A stretch of 64,000 nucleotides of DNA, taken from contig DATGZN010000078.1 in the NCBI GenBank assembly GCA_035297145.1, forward strand, positions 8,340-72,339, given 5' to 3'. Within the stretch, counting starts at the first letter, position 1; each line of letters opens with the position of its first letter. The translations under genes were made by a program, and so were the position numbers. Under the pieces are notes generated by a model. That model saw only the letters and a program-made list of their open reading frames with translations. It was not told where the DNA came from and did not search any database. This document shows positions 8,354-16,282 of the stretch, in pieces. Source of the DNA: QHXW01 sp035297145. Its GTDB lineage: Bacteria > Acidobacteriota > Terriglobia > Bryobacterales > Bryobacteraceae.

Positions 8354-9465
8354 GACAGCGTCTGCACCTCGACCGACAGCACGGCCGGAAGATCCCGCAC
8401 AATGGGCGCCCATGTCTCCCCGGCGTCAGGCGATGCATACACCTGCCCGCCGGTGGTGCCGAAGTACACACCGCATTTGTCGAGCGAGTCGACGGCCATC
8501 GCATCGCGCAGCACGTTCACGTAGCAATTACTCTGCGGCAAGCCTTTGGTGAGCGGCTCCCACTCGTTCCCGCCCGTCCGGCTGCGGTACACGCGCAGTT
8601 TTCCTTCCAGCGGAAAGTGCTCGGAGTCGCTCTTGATGGGAACCACGTAGATGGTGTCGGGCTCGTGCGCATGAACGTCGATTGCGAACCCGAAGTCCGT
8701 GGGCAGGTTCCCGCTGACCTCTTGCCACAAATCGCCAGCATTTTCGGTGCGCAGCACATCCCAGTGTTTCTGCATGAAGAGCACACCCGGGCGCGACGGA
8801 TGCATGGCGATGTGATGGACGCAGTGGCCGACCTCGGCAGTGGGATCGGGAATGTACTGGGAGCGAAGCCCCTGGTTGATCGGCTTCCACGTCTTGCCGG
8901 CGTCGTCAGTGCGAAAAGCGCCAGCCGCCGAAATGGCAATGAAGATCCGGCTGGAGTCGCTCGGATCCAGAATGATGGTGTGGAGACACATGCCGCCCGC
9001 GCCCGGCTGCCAGCGAGGCCCTGAGCCATGCCCGCGCAGTCCCGAGAGTTCTTCCCAGTTCTGCCCGCCGTCCTTCGAGAGGAACAGGGCCGCGTCTTCC
9101 ACTCCGGCGTAGACTGTGTCCGGATCGGTGAGCGAGGGTTCCAGGTGCCAGACACGCTTGAACTCCCAGGGGTGCGGTGTACCGTCGTACCACTGGTGCG
9201 TGCCCGGCACGCCGTCGTATGTGAATTTGTTTCCCACGGTCTCCCACGTCTTACCACCGTCGTTTGATCGCTGGATCACTTGCCCGGACCAGCCGCTGGA
9301 TTGCGATGCGTACAGCCGATTCGGGTCCGCCGGCGAGCCTTTCAAGTGATACATTTCCCAGCCGGCAAAGTGGGGACCGCTGACGTCCCATTGTTCACGC
9401 TTTCCATCGGACGTCAAAACGAACGCACCCTTGCGCGTGCCGACGAGTACTCGTACTTTGCTCAT
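8350..9465 (-). CDS. BNR/Asp-box repeat beta-propeller protein
   Basis: The protein has repeated Asp-box motifs of the form S-x-D-G-G-x-T-W (SNDGGKTWETV, SKDGGQNWEEL, TDDAGKTWKPI, SPDAGETWAPI), which mark sialidase-like or Vps10-like propellers. No signal peptide is evident, so it may be cytoplasmic. I place the start at 9465 because AAAGGA precedes that ATG and the protein then begins MSKVRVLVGTRKG; the open frame runs 14 codons further up. It overlaps the MoaD-like gene by four bases. Catalytic sialidase residues were not identified, so this is a scaffold or unknown enzyme. Confidence 0.7.
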   Translation of the reverse strand: MSKVRVLVGTRKGAFVLTSDGKREQWDVSGPHFAGWEMYHLKGSPADPNRLYASQSSGWSGQVIQRSNDGGKTWETVGNKFTYDGVPGTHQWYDGTPHPWEFKRVWHLEPSLTDPDTVYAGVEDAALFLSKDGGQNWEELSGLRGHGSGPRWQPGAGGMCLHTIILDPSDSSRIFIAISAAGAFRTDDAGKTWKPINQGLRSQYIPDPTAEVGHCVHHIAMHPSRPGVLFMQKHWDVLRTENAGDLWQEVSGNLPTDFGFAIDVHAHEPDTIYVVPIKSDSEHFPLEGKLRVYRSRTGGNEWEPLTKGLPQSNCYVNVLRDAMAVDSLDKCGVYFGTTGGQVYASPDAGETWAPIVRDLPAVLSVEVQTLS

Positions 9466-9555
9466 TGGTTGTCCTTTCTTTGAAAAAAAGCCGCAGGTCT
9501 TCCGCAAAAGGCGCGGTAGCCTGCGCTACAGGTGGAGTTGCTGTGACGATTGAGA

Positions 9556-10047
9556 TCATTTTTGCACCGGCATCCATACTTCGATATCACCCATGCCGGT
9601 TTGCGGATTGAAACGCTCGCCGTAGCGTTCGAAAAATGCTGGTGCGCCAGGGGCGGGTTGTACGGGTTGATGGCCGGACGATGGAAACCACCTATGCCAG
9701 ATGTTGTCGAGTGTGTGGCGTAGCTGGGACACATGCGCGCGATGTGCAAACACCGCGTATCGTTGCGCGGGTATCGTCGTATGGCTGACCTCCGGGGGAA
9801 GGCCGGAGACACTGGAAACCTCGACGCCACAAAGGTAATCGATGCCGTCGGAGACTGGAAAGCACAGGCCGTAATACACGTTGCCAGTCATATTGGGCAG
9901 CCTCCCGAAGGATACGAATCGCTGCCAAAGTGCGGGAATACTATCGAACTCTGCCATGGTGAAATGACCGCGTAGCCCAGCAATCAGCAGCGATTTTCCA
10001 TTTTCGAAGCGCGGAGTTTCCACGGCGGCGGTTCCCTGTTGTTCCAT
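9556..10047 (-). CDS. GyrI-like / AraC effector-binding domain protein
   Basis: This 163-residue protein resembles stand-alone GyrI-like small-molecule-binding domains. It has the two-fold alpha/beta pattern with GLRGHFTMAEFDSIPALWQRF, then YYGLCF, a central PAQRYAVFAHRAHVSQL and a C-terminal IEVWMPV strand, all typical positions of that fold. These proteins bind amphipathic or cationic ligands, and some hydrolyse them. It lies 35 bases downstream of a DGPF gene on the same strand, so it may be read from the ECF42-type promoter at 10525-10551. The ligand is unknown. Confidence 0.65.
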   Translation of the reverse strand: MEQQGTAAVETPRFENGKSLLIAGLRGHFTMAEFDSIPALWQRFVSFGRLPNMTGNVYYGLCFPVSDGIDYLCGVEVSSVSGLPPEVSHTTIPAQRYAVFAHRAHVSQLRHTLDNIWHRWFPSSGHQPVQPAPGAPAFFERYGERFNPQTGMGDIEVWMPVQK

Positions 10048-10082
10048 AAGATGTGTTTCCAGTATTGTTGCGTGAGATATGG

Positions 10083-10505
10083 TTAGCCTTTCTTTTCCGC
10101 AAATTCTTTAAGCCAACTCGCGTTCGCGATCGCTTCGCTCGAGGCAAATTCCTCCAGTCCCATGATTTGGCGGATCTCGACCTCCGCGTCCTTGCCTTCG
10201 CCATGAGGAGCGGGAGCGCGCATGGCCCACTCCAACGCTTCCTGTTTCGACTTCACTTTGATGATCCAGAAGCCCCCGATGACCTCTTTAGTTTCGGCGA
10301 AGGGTCCGTCGATCACGGTCTTCTTACCTCCCGAAAACTGGATGCGAGCGCCTTTGGAAGTAGGCTGGAGTCCGGCGAGATCCACCAGCACACCAGCCTT
10401 AATGAGCTCCTCGTTATATTTGCCCATCGCCTGAATCAGCTCTTCGCTGGGCATCTTGCCTGCCTCAAACTCCTTACTTGCCTTGACGATCATCATGAAT
10501 CGCAT
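10083..10505 (-). CDS. YCII/DGPF-domain protein 1
   Basis: This 140-residue protein begins MRFMMIVKASKEFEAG and contains the family motif DGPFAETKEVIGGFW. DGPF proteins are small ferredoxin-like-fold proteins of unknown biochemistry. Known comparative work links them to ECF42 sigma factors, and such a sigma gene lies 500 bases away on the other strand. A matching promoter lies 20-46 bases upstream of the start. The nearby second DGPF gene has its own copy of the promoter, so the two form a small regulon with the sigma factor. Confidence 0.88.
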   Translation of the reverse strand: MRFMMIVKASKEFEAGKMPSEELIQAMGKYNEELIKAGVLVDLAGLQPTSKGARIQFSGGKKTVIDGPFAETKEVIGGFWIIKVKSKQEALEWAMRAPAPHGEGKDAEVEIRQIMGLEEFASSEAIANASWLKEFAEKKG

Positions 10506-10524
10506 TTTTTATTCCCCTTATGGA

Positions 10525-10551
10525 ATCGAATGACGAGCCGCGAAATCGACA
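10525..10551 (-). promoter_or_regulatory. Predicted ECF42-type promoter of DGPF gene 1
   Basis: Read on the minus strand, TGTCGA (10546-10551) is followed by exactly 17 bases and then CGAT (10525-10528). This matches the TGTCGA and CGA(C/T) elements reported for ECF42 sigma factors, as I recall them. The same spacing occurs at the second DGPF gene. Confidence 0.7.
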
Positions 10552-10558
10552 GCGGCGT

Positions 10559-10915
10559 CTAATGCGGTGGCAGGGCCGGAATCTCAATCACCGGCCGGAT
10601 TTCGACCGTTCCTTTGCGCGCTCCCGGAATCCTCGCGGCAATGCCAATCGCCTCGTCGAGATCCTTGGCATTGATCATGAAGAAGCCTCCCAGCTGCTCG
10701 CGCGTCTCGGCGAACGGACCATCGGTCACCAGCCGCTTGCCGTCGCGGATGCGGACACTGGTGGCGGTCGCGACTGGCTGCAATGGCGACGTGGAAAGGA
10801 ACTGACCCTTGGAATTGAGATCATGGGCTAGCGCTGTCGACTCCACGTAACACTCCTGTCGCTCGGTCTGGTTCAGCGCTTTCTCGTCCAGGTAGATCAG
10901 CAGCATGTATTTCAT
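10559..10915 (-). CDS. YCII/DGPF-domain protein 2
   Basis: This second DGPF protein (118 residues) carries DGPFAETREQLGGFF and the usual N terminus MKYMLLIYLDE. I place the start at 10915, where CAGGAG precedes the ATG; an upstream in-frame codon at 10963 would run through the promoter. It is a paralogue of the neighbouring DGPF protein and faces away from the sigma gene across a 77-base gap that holds its promoter. Family proteins have no proven reaction; they are proposed to act with their sigma factor in stress or metabolic regulation. Confidence 0.88.
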   Translation of the reverse strand: MKYMLLIYLDEKALNQTERQECYVESTALAHDLNSKGQFLSTSPLQPVATATSVRIRDGKRLVTDGPFAETREQLGGFFMINAKDLDEAIGIAARIPGARKGTVEIRPVIEIPALPPH

Positions 10916-10935
10916 TCGCGCTCCTGTATCAGTGA

Positions 10936-10962
10936 GTCGAACGGCGTGGGGCCAGATCGACA
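10936..10962 (-). promoter_or_regulatory. Predicted ECF42-type promoter of DGPF gene 2
   Basis: Minus-strand TGTCGA (10957-10962), a 17-base spacer and CGAC (10936-10939) lie 20-47 bases upstream of the DGPF start at 10915. The two boxes and spacer length are the same as in the promoter at 10525-10551, while the spacer sequences differ, which argues for a conserved functional site. Confidence 0.72.
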
Positions 10963-10992
10963 CCGCGGGAACGGAAAAATTTACAATCAGAT

Positions 10993-12246
10993 ATGCCGTC
11001 CGACCCAGCCGCCGCCATTGAAGCAGTTTACCGCTCCGATTGGGGCCGGATTGTGGCGACTCTGATCCGCATGGTCGGCGATTTCGACTTGGCCGAAGAG
11101 GCTGTGCAGGAAGCGTTTACGGCTGCCGTGGATCAATGGCGTGCGTCCGGCGTCCCGGAGTCGCCGCGGGCGTGGATCGTCCAAACCGCACGAAATAAGG
11201 CGATTGACCGCATCCGGCGCAAAACACATTTCGAAGAGAAGGTTGTGCCGTATCTCACATTAGGATCGGATTCAGTCGTCAAACAACCAGATTTCGACGC
11301 CAGCGAGATCCCAGATGACCGCCTTCGCCTGATCTTCACCTGCTGTCACCCGGCGCTCGCACTGGATTCGCAGGTCGCCCTGACGCTCCGCACCCTCTGC
11401 GGCCTGGAAACCGACGAGATCGCGCGTGCTTTTCTCGTACCGTCCACGACCATGGCGCAGCGGCTGGTTCGCGCCAAGCGCAAAATTCGCGACGCAGGCA
11501 TTCCTTACGCGGTTCCCGAGCTGACGGAAATGGCCGAGCGGCTCGAGGCTGTGCTGACCGCCATTTATCTGGTTTTCAACGAAGGCTACGCGGCCACTCG
11601 CGGCGGACCACTGGTAAGGACCGATCTCTGCGCGGAGGCCATCCGGTTGGGGCGCCTGGTCGTGACGTTGCTAGGTCCGCAACCTCCGGCCGAGGCCGCG
11701 GGACTTGTTGCCCTCATGCTGCTTCACGATGCTCGCCGCGACGCCCGTCTGGATGAGGCCGGCGATCTGGTTATTCTCGAGGAGCAGGACCGCACCCGCT
11801 GGAACCTGGCGCAGGTCATGGAGGCGTTGCCGCTGGTTGCCTACGCGATGCGTAGTGAGCCGGGTCCGTTTGCCTTGCAGGCCGCCATCGCGGCCGAGCA
11901 TTGCCGCGCCGCACGGTCGGAAGATACCGATTGGGCCAATATCCTGCGGATTTACACGGAGTTGGAACGGCAGCAGCCGACTCCTATCGTCTCTCTGAAT
12001 CGTGCGGTGGCGGTCGCCATGGCGGATGGGCCGGGGCAGGCTCTGGAGCTGATCGATGCCTTGGCCGACACCAACGATCTCGACAATTATCACTTGCTGC
12101 ATGCCGCACGAGCCGATATGCTGCGACGTCTTGGGTCGGCCGAGGAAGCGGCGAAGAGCTACACGCGGGCACTCGCATTGGTAACCAATGACAGTGAGCG
12201 CCGATTTCTGGAGCGTCGCCTGCGGGAGATGAAGTCATTGGCCTAG
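10993..12246 (+). CDS. ECF42-type RNA polymerase sigma factor with C-terminal TPR-like extension
   Basis: The first ~180 residues hold sigma region 2 (GDFDLAEEAVQEAFTAAVDQW, with core-binding and -10 recognition) and region 4 (LCGLETDEIARAFLVPSTTM helix-turn-helix). These are followed by ~220 residues of helical, TPR-like sequence (for example LNRAVAVAMADGPGQALELI and LHAARADMLRRLG). This long extension and the divergent DGPF genes define the ECF42 group, whose members work without an anti-sigma factor and need the extension for activity. No anti-sigma gene is present here. The YjbR gene 16 bases downstream is probably cotranscribed. The activating signal is unknown. Confidence 0.9.
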   Translation: MPSDPAAAIEAVYRSDWGRIVATLIRMVGDFDLAEEAVQEAFTAAVDQWRASGVPESPRAWIVQTARNKAIDRIRRKTHFEEKVVPYLTLGSDSVVKQPDFDASEIPDDRLRLIFTCCHPALALDSQVALTLRTLCGLETDEIARAFLVPSTTMAQRLVRAKRKIRDAGIPYAVPELTEMAERLEAVLTAIYLVFNEGYAATRGGPLVRTDLCAEAIRLGRLVVTLLGPQPPAEAAGLVALMLLHDARRDARLDEAGDLVILEEQDRTRWNLAQVMEALPLVAYAMRSEPGPFALQAAIAAEHCRAARSEDTDWANILRIYTELERQQPTPIVSLNRAVAVAMADGPGQALELIDALADTNDLDNYHLLHAARADMLRRLGSAEEAAKSYTRALALVTNDSERRFLERRLREMKSLA

Positions 12247-12262
12247 ACCGGAGAGGGAGTCG

Positions 12263-12640
12263 ATGGACGCACAAGACTTTCGCCGCATTGCTTTGAGTCT
12301 GAAGGGTGTCAAGGAGAGCTCGCACATGGGCGCGCCCGATTTCCGCGTCGACGGCCGGATCTTTGCCACTCTCGCCTCGCAGAGCCAGGGCTACGGGAAC
12401 CTGAAGCTCACGCTGGAGCAGCAGGCCGCATTTGTCGAGGAAATGCCAGAGGTTTTTTTGCCCATTGCAGGCGGATGGGGACGAATGGGCATGACTCACA
12501 TCCGGCTGGCCGCCGCCAGTGAGGATGTTCTAGAGGGCGCGCTACGCACGGCCTGGAAATTAAGGGTGGAGGGAAACGCGAAGGCAACCCCCAAAAAAGC
12601 TCGCCACCCGAGCATCACGAAAAAATTCCGTCGCGCGTGA
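12263..12640 (+). CDS. MmcQ/YjbR family protein
   Basis: The 125-residue protein fits the YjbR/MmcQ fold (CyaY-like). It has the N-terminal MDAQDFRRIALSLKGVKESSHMG segment in pieces, a DFRVDGRIFATL strand pair and a GWGRMGMTHIRL segment near the C terminus. The family is often called DNA-binding, but a biological role is not established. AGAGGG precedes the ATG, and the gene follows the sigma gene by 16 bases, which suggests one transcript. It ends in a short Lys/Arg-rich tail. A second, diverged YjbR-like gene lies nearby on the other strand. Confidence 0.75.
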   Translation: MDAQDFRRIALSLKGVKESSHMGAPDFRVDGRIFATLASQSQGYGNLKLTLEQQAAFVEEMPEVFLPIAGGWGRMGMTHIRLAAASEDVLEGALRTAWKLRVEGNAKATPKKARHPSITKKFRRA

Positions 12641-12691
12641 TCGATCGATGTAGCGCGGGCTCACCCGTAGTGTGCGGGAACCCGCGGCCTT

Positions 12692-13042
12692 TCATTCCAG
12701 CCCCAACTCCCCCCGCACCTTCTTCGGCAGCTTCGCCGCCACCATCGAATAGGAATCCTTGATCAGCCGTTTCAGTTCCTTGGCCGGCAGCGCTTCCAGG
12801 CTCTCAAGCAACACCCACTTGTTGCGCGCCAGGTACGGCGCTGGAATCATGCCCTCGCGCTCAACTAACTCCGCGAATTCTTCAGGCGTGCACTTGAAGG
12901 AAACCGAGGTAGGGGTTCGATCCAATGCCGCAATCGCGAACATTTTCCTGCCGATGCGGAACAGCAGATTGTTTCCCCATTGGATATCTTCTGTCGCGTG
13001 CGGCAGCGACAAGCAATACCGCCGCAACGTCTCGATGTCCAT
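12692..13042 (-). CDS. MmcQ/YjbR family protein, last gene of the ffh operon
   Basis: From the ATG at 13042 the protein has 116 residues. It shows the YjbR pattern: MDIETLRRYCLSLPHATED, the GRKMFAIAALD strand pair, then a NKWVLLESL segment and a Lys-rich C terminus. The reading frame is open upstream, but the ATG at 13042 overlaps the stop of the membrane-protein gene by one base (TGATG), which makes it the natural start. It is the distal gene of the long ffh-rnhB transcript. Function is unknown. Confidence 0.78.
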   Translation of the reverse strand: MDIETLRRYCLSLPHATEDIQWGNNLLFRIGRKMFAIAALDRTPTSVSFKCTPEEFAELVEREGMIPAPYLARNKWVLLESLEALPAKELKRLIKDSYSMVAAKLPKKVRGELGLE

Positions 13043-13341
13043 CACCAGAACCGGCGCAGGCGGAGAATCTCCACGAACGCGATGTACAAGTTGATCACGC
13101 CGAGCCCGCTGACGGCGCCGCGAAAATATCCGCTGTCCCAATAGCCGCTATGGAGCAGGGAAGAGAAGAAGTTGTTGTCCCAGACTTCACCCACCCAGGG
13201 AAACACCAGAAGAAAGCAGCCCAGTTCGAGACAAAAGATGATCAGCAAAATGGCGGAGAGCTTCTGATACCAGTGATACACAGGGCGTATCCCGGCGGGC
13301 GCCGGCTCGGTGACCGTCGGGGTCGGTGGTTCTATCGGCAT
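13042..13341 (-). CDS. Small membrane protein between rnhB and yjbR-like gene
   Basis: This 99-residue protein starts with a Pro-rich tail (MPIEPPTPTVTEPAP). It has a strong membrane helix (LSAILLIIFCLELGCFLLVF) and a weaker second one (AVSGLGVINLYIAFVEIL), with Trp-rich segments between. I do not recognise a named family. It overlaps rnhB by 10 bases upstream and the YjbR-like gene by one base downstream, so it is translationally linked into the housekeeping operon. The overlaps on both sides make it very likely a real gene. Confidence 0.7.
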   Translation of the reverse strand: MPIEPPTPTVTEPAPAGIRPVYHWYQKLSAILLIIFCLELGCFLLVFPWVGEVWDNNFFSSLLHSGYWDSGYFRGAVSGLGVINLYIAFVEILRLRRFW

Positions 13342-14033
13342 GTGCTCGCTTCGAGGGCAAACAGGTCGAGCTGCCCGTCATCCAGTGGAAACAGATACCG
13401 CGCGCGCACCGGCTCAAAGCTGGCGCGATGCAGCGGCGTCGGCCCGTATTCCTCGAGCGCCTTCAGATGCTCCGGCGTGTTATAGCCTTTGTGGCTCGCC
13501 AAACCGTACTGCGGATAAACCTCGTCCCACACACGCATGCAGGCGTCGCGCGTCACCTTCGCAATAATTGAGGCCGCGGCAATCGCCTGGCACCGGGCGT
13601 CTCCGTGGATGATTGGTTGTTGCGGAATCGAGAGATCCAGCGGCACGGCGTCGATCAATATGAAATCCGCCGCCGGCGACAGCTGCTCTACGGCTCGCTT
13701 CATGGCCAGCCGCGACGCCTGATAGATATTGATGCGATCGATCATGGCCGCATCCACCGCCGCCACCGCCCAAGAAACCGCGCGCTCGCGGATGCGCTCC
13801 GCCAGCACTTCCCGGCGCTCTGCCTCGAGCTGCTTACTGTCGTTGAGACCGCGAATGGGCCTGTCGGGAGACAAGATCACAGCGCCGGCAAAGACCGCGC
13901 CGAATAGCGATCCGCGTCCCACCTCGTCGACGCCTGCCACCGTCAGGAAGCCGCGCGCCCGCAACTCGCGCTCCAGCGTTCCCTCGCAGCGGAGCTTCGC
14001 GATTGGGTTTGCCGATGCCACGTGCGCGGCCAC
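13332..14033 (-). CDS. rnhB: Ribonuclease HII
   Basis: RNase HII removes ribonucleotides embedded in DNA and cleaves RNA-DNA hybrids. The 233-residue protein carries the catalytic motif VDEVGRG (Asp-Glu pair), LNDSKQL, the Asp in ILIDAVPL, and SHKGYNTPEH in the C-terminal part, all conserved in RnhB. It follows rplS by seven bases, in the rplS-rnhB order common in bacteria. Its 3' end overlaps the next small membrane gene by 10 bases. Confidence 0.96.
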   Translation of the reverse strand: MAAHVASANPIAKLRCEGTLERELRARGFLTVAGVDEVGRGSLFGAVFAGAVILSPDRPIRGLNDSKQLEAERREVLAERIRERAVSWAVAAVDAAMIDRINIYQASRLAMKRAVEQLSPAADFILIDAVPLDLSIPQQPIIHGDARCQAIAAASIIAKVTRDACMRVWDEVYPQYGLASHKGYNTPEHLKALEEYGPTPLHRASFEPVRARYLFPLDDGQLDLFALEASTCR

Positions 14034-14040
14034 TCGCGGT

Positions 14041-14388
14041 TTACTCGCGTTCGCGGAGCCGCGCCGCCTTGCCCTTCAGGCTGCGCAGATAGTATAGTTT
14101 CGCGCGCCGCACCCGGCCGGTGCGCACCACGTCGATGTGATCGATCACCCGCGCGTGCAGCGGAAAAATGCGCTCCACGCCTTGTCCGAAACTCACCTTC
14201 CGGACCGTGATGCTTTCTCCCATGCCCGTATTCTTGCGGGCGATCACCGTGCCTTCGAACGCTTGCAGCCGTTCCTTGTCGCCTTCCTTGATCTTCACGT
14301 GCACGCGAATCGTGTCTCCCGGCCGGAACTCCGGGACCTCCGCCCGCTTATGTTTTTGGATGAATTTGGTCAACAACGGGTGATTCAT
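14041..14388 (-). CDS. rplS: 50S ribosomal protein L19
   Basis: L19 sits at the subunit interface of the ribosome. The protein has 115 residues, the expected size, with the family blocks FRPGDTIRVHVKIKEGDKER, FEGTVIARKN and GVERIFPLHARVIDHIDVVR followed by KLYYLRSLKGKAARL. It lies 13 bases after trmD and seven before rnhB, the usual order for this operon. Confidence 0.97.
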   Translation of the reverse strand: MNHPLLTKFIQKHKRAEVPEFRPGDTIRVHVKIKEGDKERLQAFEGTVIARKNTGMGESITVRKVSFGQGVERIFPLHARVIDHIDVVRTGRVRRAKLYYLRSLKGKAARLRERE

Positions 14389-14401
14389 GGTCGTAATCCC
14401 T

Positions 14402-15136
14402 TCAGTGTCCTTTATCGTACTTGAAATCCGCCTGCGCCGCCTGTTTCAGGTCGGGCCGCAAACGCGCGGTCTTTTCCAGTGCCGCTTGTTCCCGCCAGCG
14501 GCGGATCTGCTCATGGTTCCCACTCAACAAAACTTCCGGCACGCACCACCCGCGAAATTCCGCTGGCCTGGTGAACTGCGGGCAATCCAGCACGCCGCCA
14601 TCCGCTCCAAACGATTCACGCACCGCCGAATCCGCGTTGCCCAGCACGCCCGGGATCAGCCTCGCGATCGCGTCGATCACCACCGCCGCCGCCAGTTCGC
14701 CTCCGCTGAGCACGTAATCGCCGATCGTCAATTCCTCATCCACCAGATGCTCCGCAACACGCTCGTCTACGCCCTCGTAGCGCCCACAGATCAGCAACAG
14801 TTCCGCTGCCTCACCCAGCCGCCGTGCCGCCGCCTGATCGAATTTTCTTCCTTGCGCCGAAAGCAAAATCACGCGCCGTGCCTCATCCTTTTCGCTCCGC
14901 ACACGTTCCGGGAAGATCGTTTCCACCGCCGCGAACAGCGGCTCCGGCTTGAGCAGCATGCCTTCACCACCGCCGAATGGCCGGTCATCCACGGTTTTGT
15001 GCCGGTCCGCGGTCCAGTCCCGCAGGTTGTGAATCCGGATCTCGAGCTTCCCGTCCTGCTGCGCCCGCGCCACCACCCCATGCTCAAACGGCCCGTGAAA
15101 AAATTCGGGAAAAATGGTGACAACGTGAAACTTCAC
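14402..15136 (-). CDS. trmD: tRNA (guanine-N1)-methyltransferase
   Basis: TrmD makes m1G37 next to the anticodon in tRNAs with G36-G37, which prevents +1 frameshifting. The 244-residue protein has the SPOUT knot signatures CGRYEGVDER and YVLSGGELAA, with the AdoMet loop RLIPGVLGN. Its start overlaps the rimM stop by four bases. The unusual tRNA at 52622 has G36 and G37 and would be a predicted substrate. Confidence 0.97.
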   Translation of the reverse strand: MKFHVVTIFPEFFHGPFEHGVVARAQQDGKLEIRIHNLRDWTADRHKTVDDRPFGGGEGMLLKPEPLFAAVETIFPERVRSEKDEARRVILLSAQGRKFDQAAARRLGEAAELLLICGRYEGVDERVAEHLVDEELTIGDYVLSGGELAAAVVIDAIARLIPGVLGNADSAVRESFGADGGVLDCPQFTRPAEFRGWCVPEVLLSGNHEQIRRWREQAALEKTARLRPDLKQAAQADFKYDKGH

Positions 15137-15669
15137 GAGCGGTTCAAATCCTTCAGTCCTTCCGGCAAATTCACTAGAATCCTTTTCGCTGCGGTGTCAA
15201 TCTTCACGCAGATCGAGCGGGCGAACGGAATCAACAACTCTCCACCCACCTCCAGCAGTCCCGCGCCTCCCCCATCCTGCCATCCGGTCACCGTTCCCAC
15301 CAGGCCGCCCGTGGCACGGTCACGCACCTCGCAGCCCATCAGATCCGAAAGATAATGCTCGCCCTGATCGAGCGCCAGCCGCTCCGCCATCGGAATCCGG
15401 ACTTCGGTATGCTCCAGCAGCTCCGCCTGCGACATGGTATCCACGCCTTGGAGCTTGAAAAGCCACACGCGCAAGTGTTCGCGCACCGACTCCACCTGAA
15501 ACCGCCCGGGGTCCAACGCCCGCCCGTCGCGGAATAGGAAAACTTCTTCTAATCGCTGGAATCGCTCCGGCTTACTGGTGAGCGCTACTGCGGCCAGCTC
15601 TCCATGGATACCCCACGCCCGTCCCAGCCTGGCGACGGTGACCCATTGATCCTCTGTCGGAAGGCTCAC
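15133..15669 (-). CDS. rimM: 16S rRNA processing protein RimM
   Basis: RimM helps mature the 30S head by binding S19. The 178-residue protein shows the N-terminal RimM barrel (VARLGRAWGIHGELAAVAL) and a C-terminal PRC-barrel (LSDLMGCEVRD and LEVGGELLIPF). It overlaps both neighbours by four bases, khpA upstream and trmD downstream, so translation is coupled through the set. Confidence 0.95.
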   Translation of the reverse strand: MSLPTEDQWVTVARLGRAWGIHGELAAVALTSKPERFQRLEEVFLFRDGRALDPGRFQVESVREHLRVWLFKLQGVDTMSQAELLEHTEVRIPMAERLALDQGEHYLSDLMGCEVRDRATGGLVGTVTGWQDGGGAGLLEVGGELLIPFARSICVKIDTAAKRILVNLPEGLKDLNRS

Positions 15670-15917
15670 TCCAGAATTTCGAGCGTGAACCGCCGGTTGA
15701 GCTTCATCCCGGCGGCGCCGAGGATGGTGCGGATCGAGCGGGCAGTCCGGCCCTGCTTCCCGATCACTTTACCCAGGTCGCTGGGGGCCACGCGCAACTC
15801 CAAAACCGTTACCTGTTCACCCTCCACCACGTGCACACTGACCTCATCCGGGATGTCCACGAGAGCTTTCGCGATGTCTTCAATCAGCTGCTTCATCCCC
15901 GCGCCTCCTAAGCCCAT
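15666..15917 (-). CDS. khpA: KH-domain RNA-binding protein KhpA
   Basis: This 83-residue single type-II KH domain has the GxxG loop in GKVIGKQGRTARSI. It belongs to the YlqC/KhpA family, which acts with KhpB/EloR in RNA binding and cell-elongation control in Firmicutes. Its place between rpsP and rimM is the standard one. It overlaps rimM by four bases. Confidence 0.93.
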   Translation of the reverse strand: MGLGGAGMKQLIEDIAKALVDIPDEVSVHVVEGEQVTVLELRVAPSDLGKVIGKQGRTARSIRTILGAAGMKLNRRFTLEILE

Positions 15918-16001
15918 TCTAAACGACGGCGCAAAACGAAGTGGCGAAAGGAGTTGCTAAACTTCCATTGGTACAGTTCCGAATCGCACAGTTTCCGGGT
16001 T

Positions 16002-16259
16002 TCAGGCGGCCGGTGTCGCAGCCGGGGCTGGGTGGTTCTTCACCAGCCGCTCCACCGTATGGGACATCTGCGCGCCGGCTTTTACCCAGTGCGTGATCCT
16101 CTCGTGTTTCAGGTCCACCGCCGCCGGATTAGTCCGCGGGTTATAGTGGCCCACCACTTCGATGTTCCGGCCATCCCGCGCTTTTTCCTTTTCGATCACC
16201 ACCACCCGGTAGAACGGTTTCTTTTTAGCGCCGAATCGCGCCAGTCGAATCATTAACAT
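16002..16259 (-). CDS. rpsP: 30S ribosomal protein S16
   Basis: The 85-residue protein has the S16 N terminus MLMIRLARFGAKKKPFYRVV, then GRNIEVVGHYNPRTNP and the C-terminal ITHWVKAGAQMSHTV. S16 binds early in 30S assembly. It starts 23 bases after ffh. The 84-base gap to khpA is the largest within the operon and shows no clear terminator. Confidence 0.97.
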   Translation of the reverse strand: MLMIRLARFGAKKKPFYRVVVIEKEKARDGRNIEVVGHYNPRTNPAAVDLKHERITHWVKAGAQMSHTVERLVKNHPAPAATPAA

Positions 16260-16282
16260 GCTGACTTCTGACTCCTGTCTTT

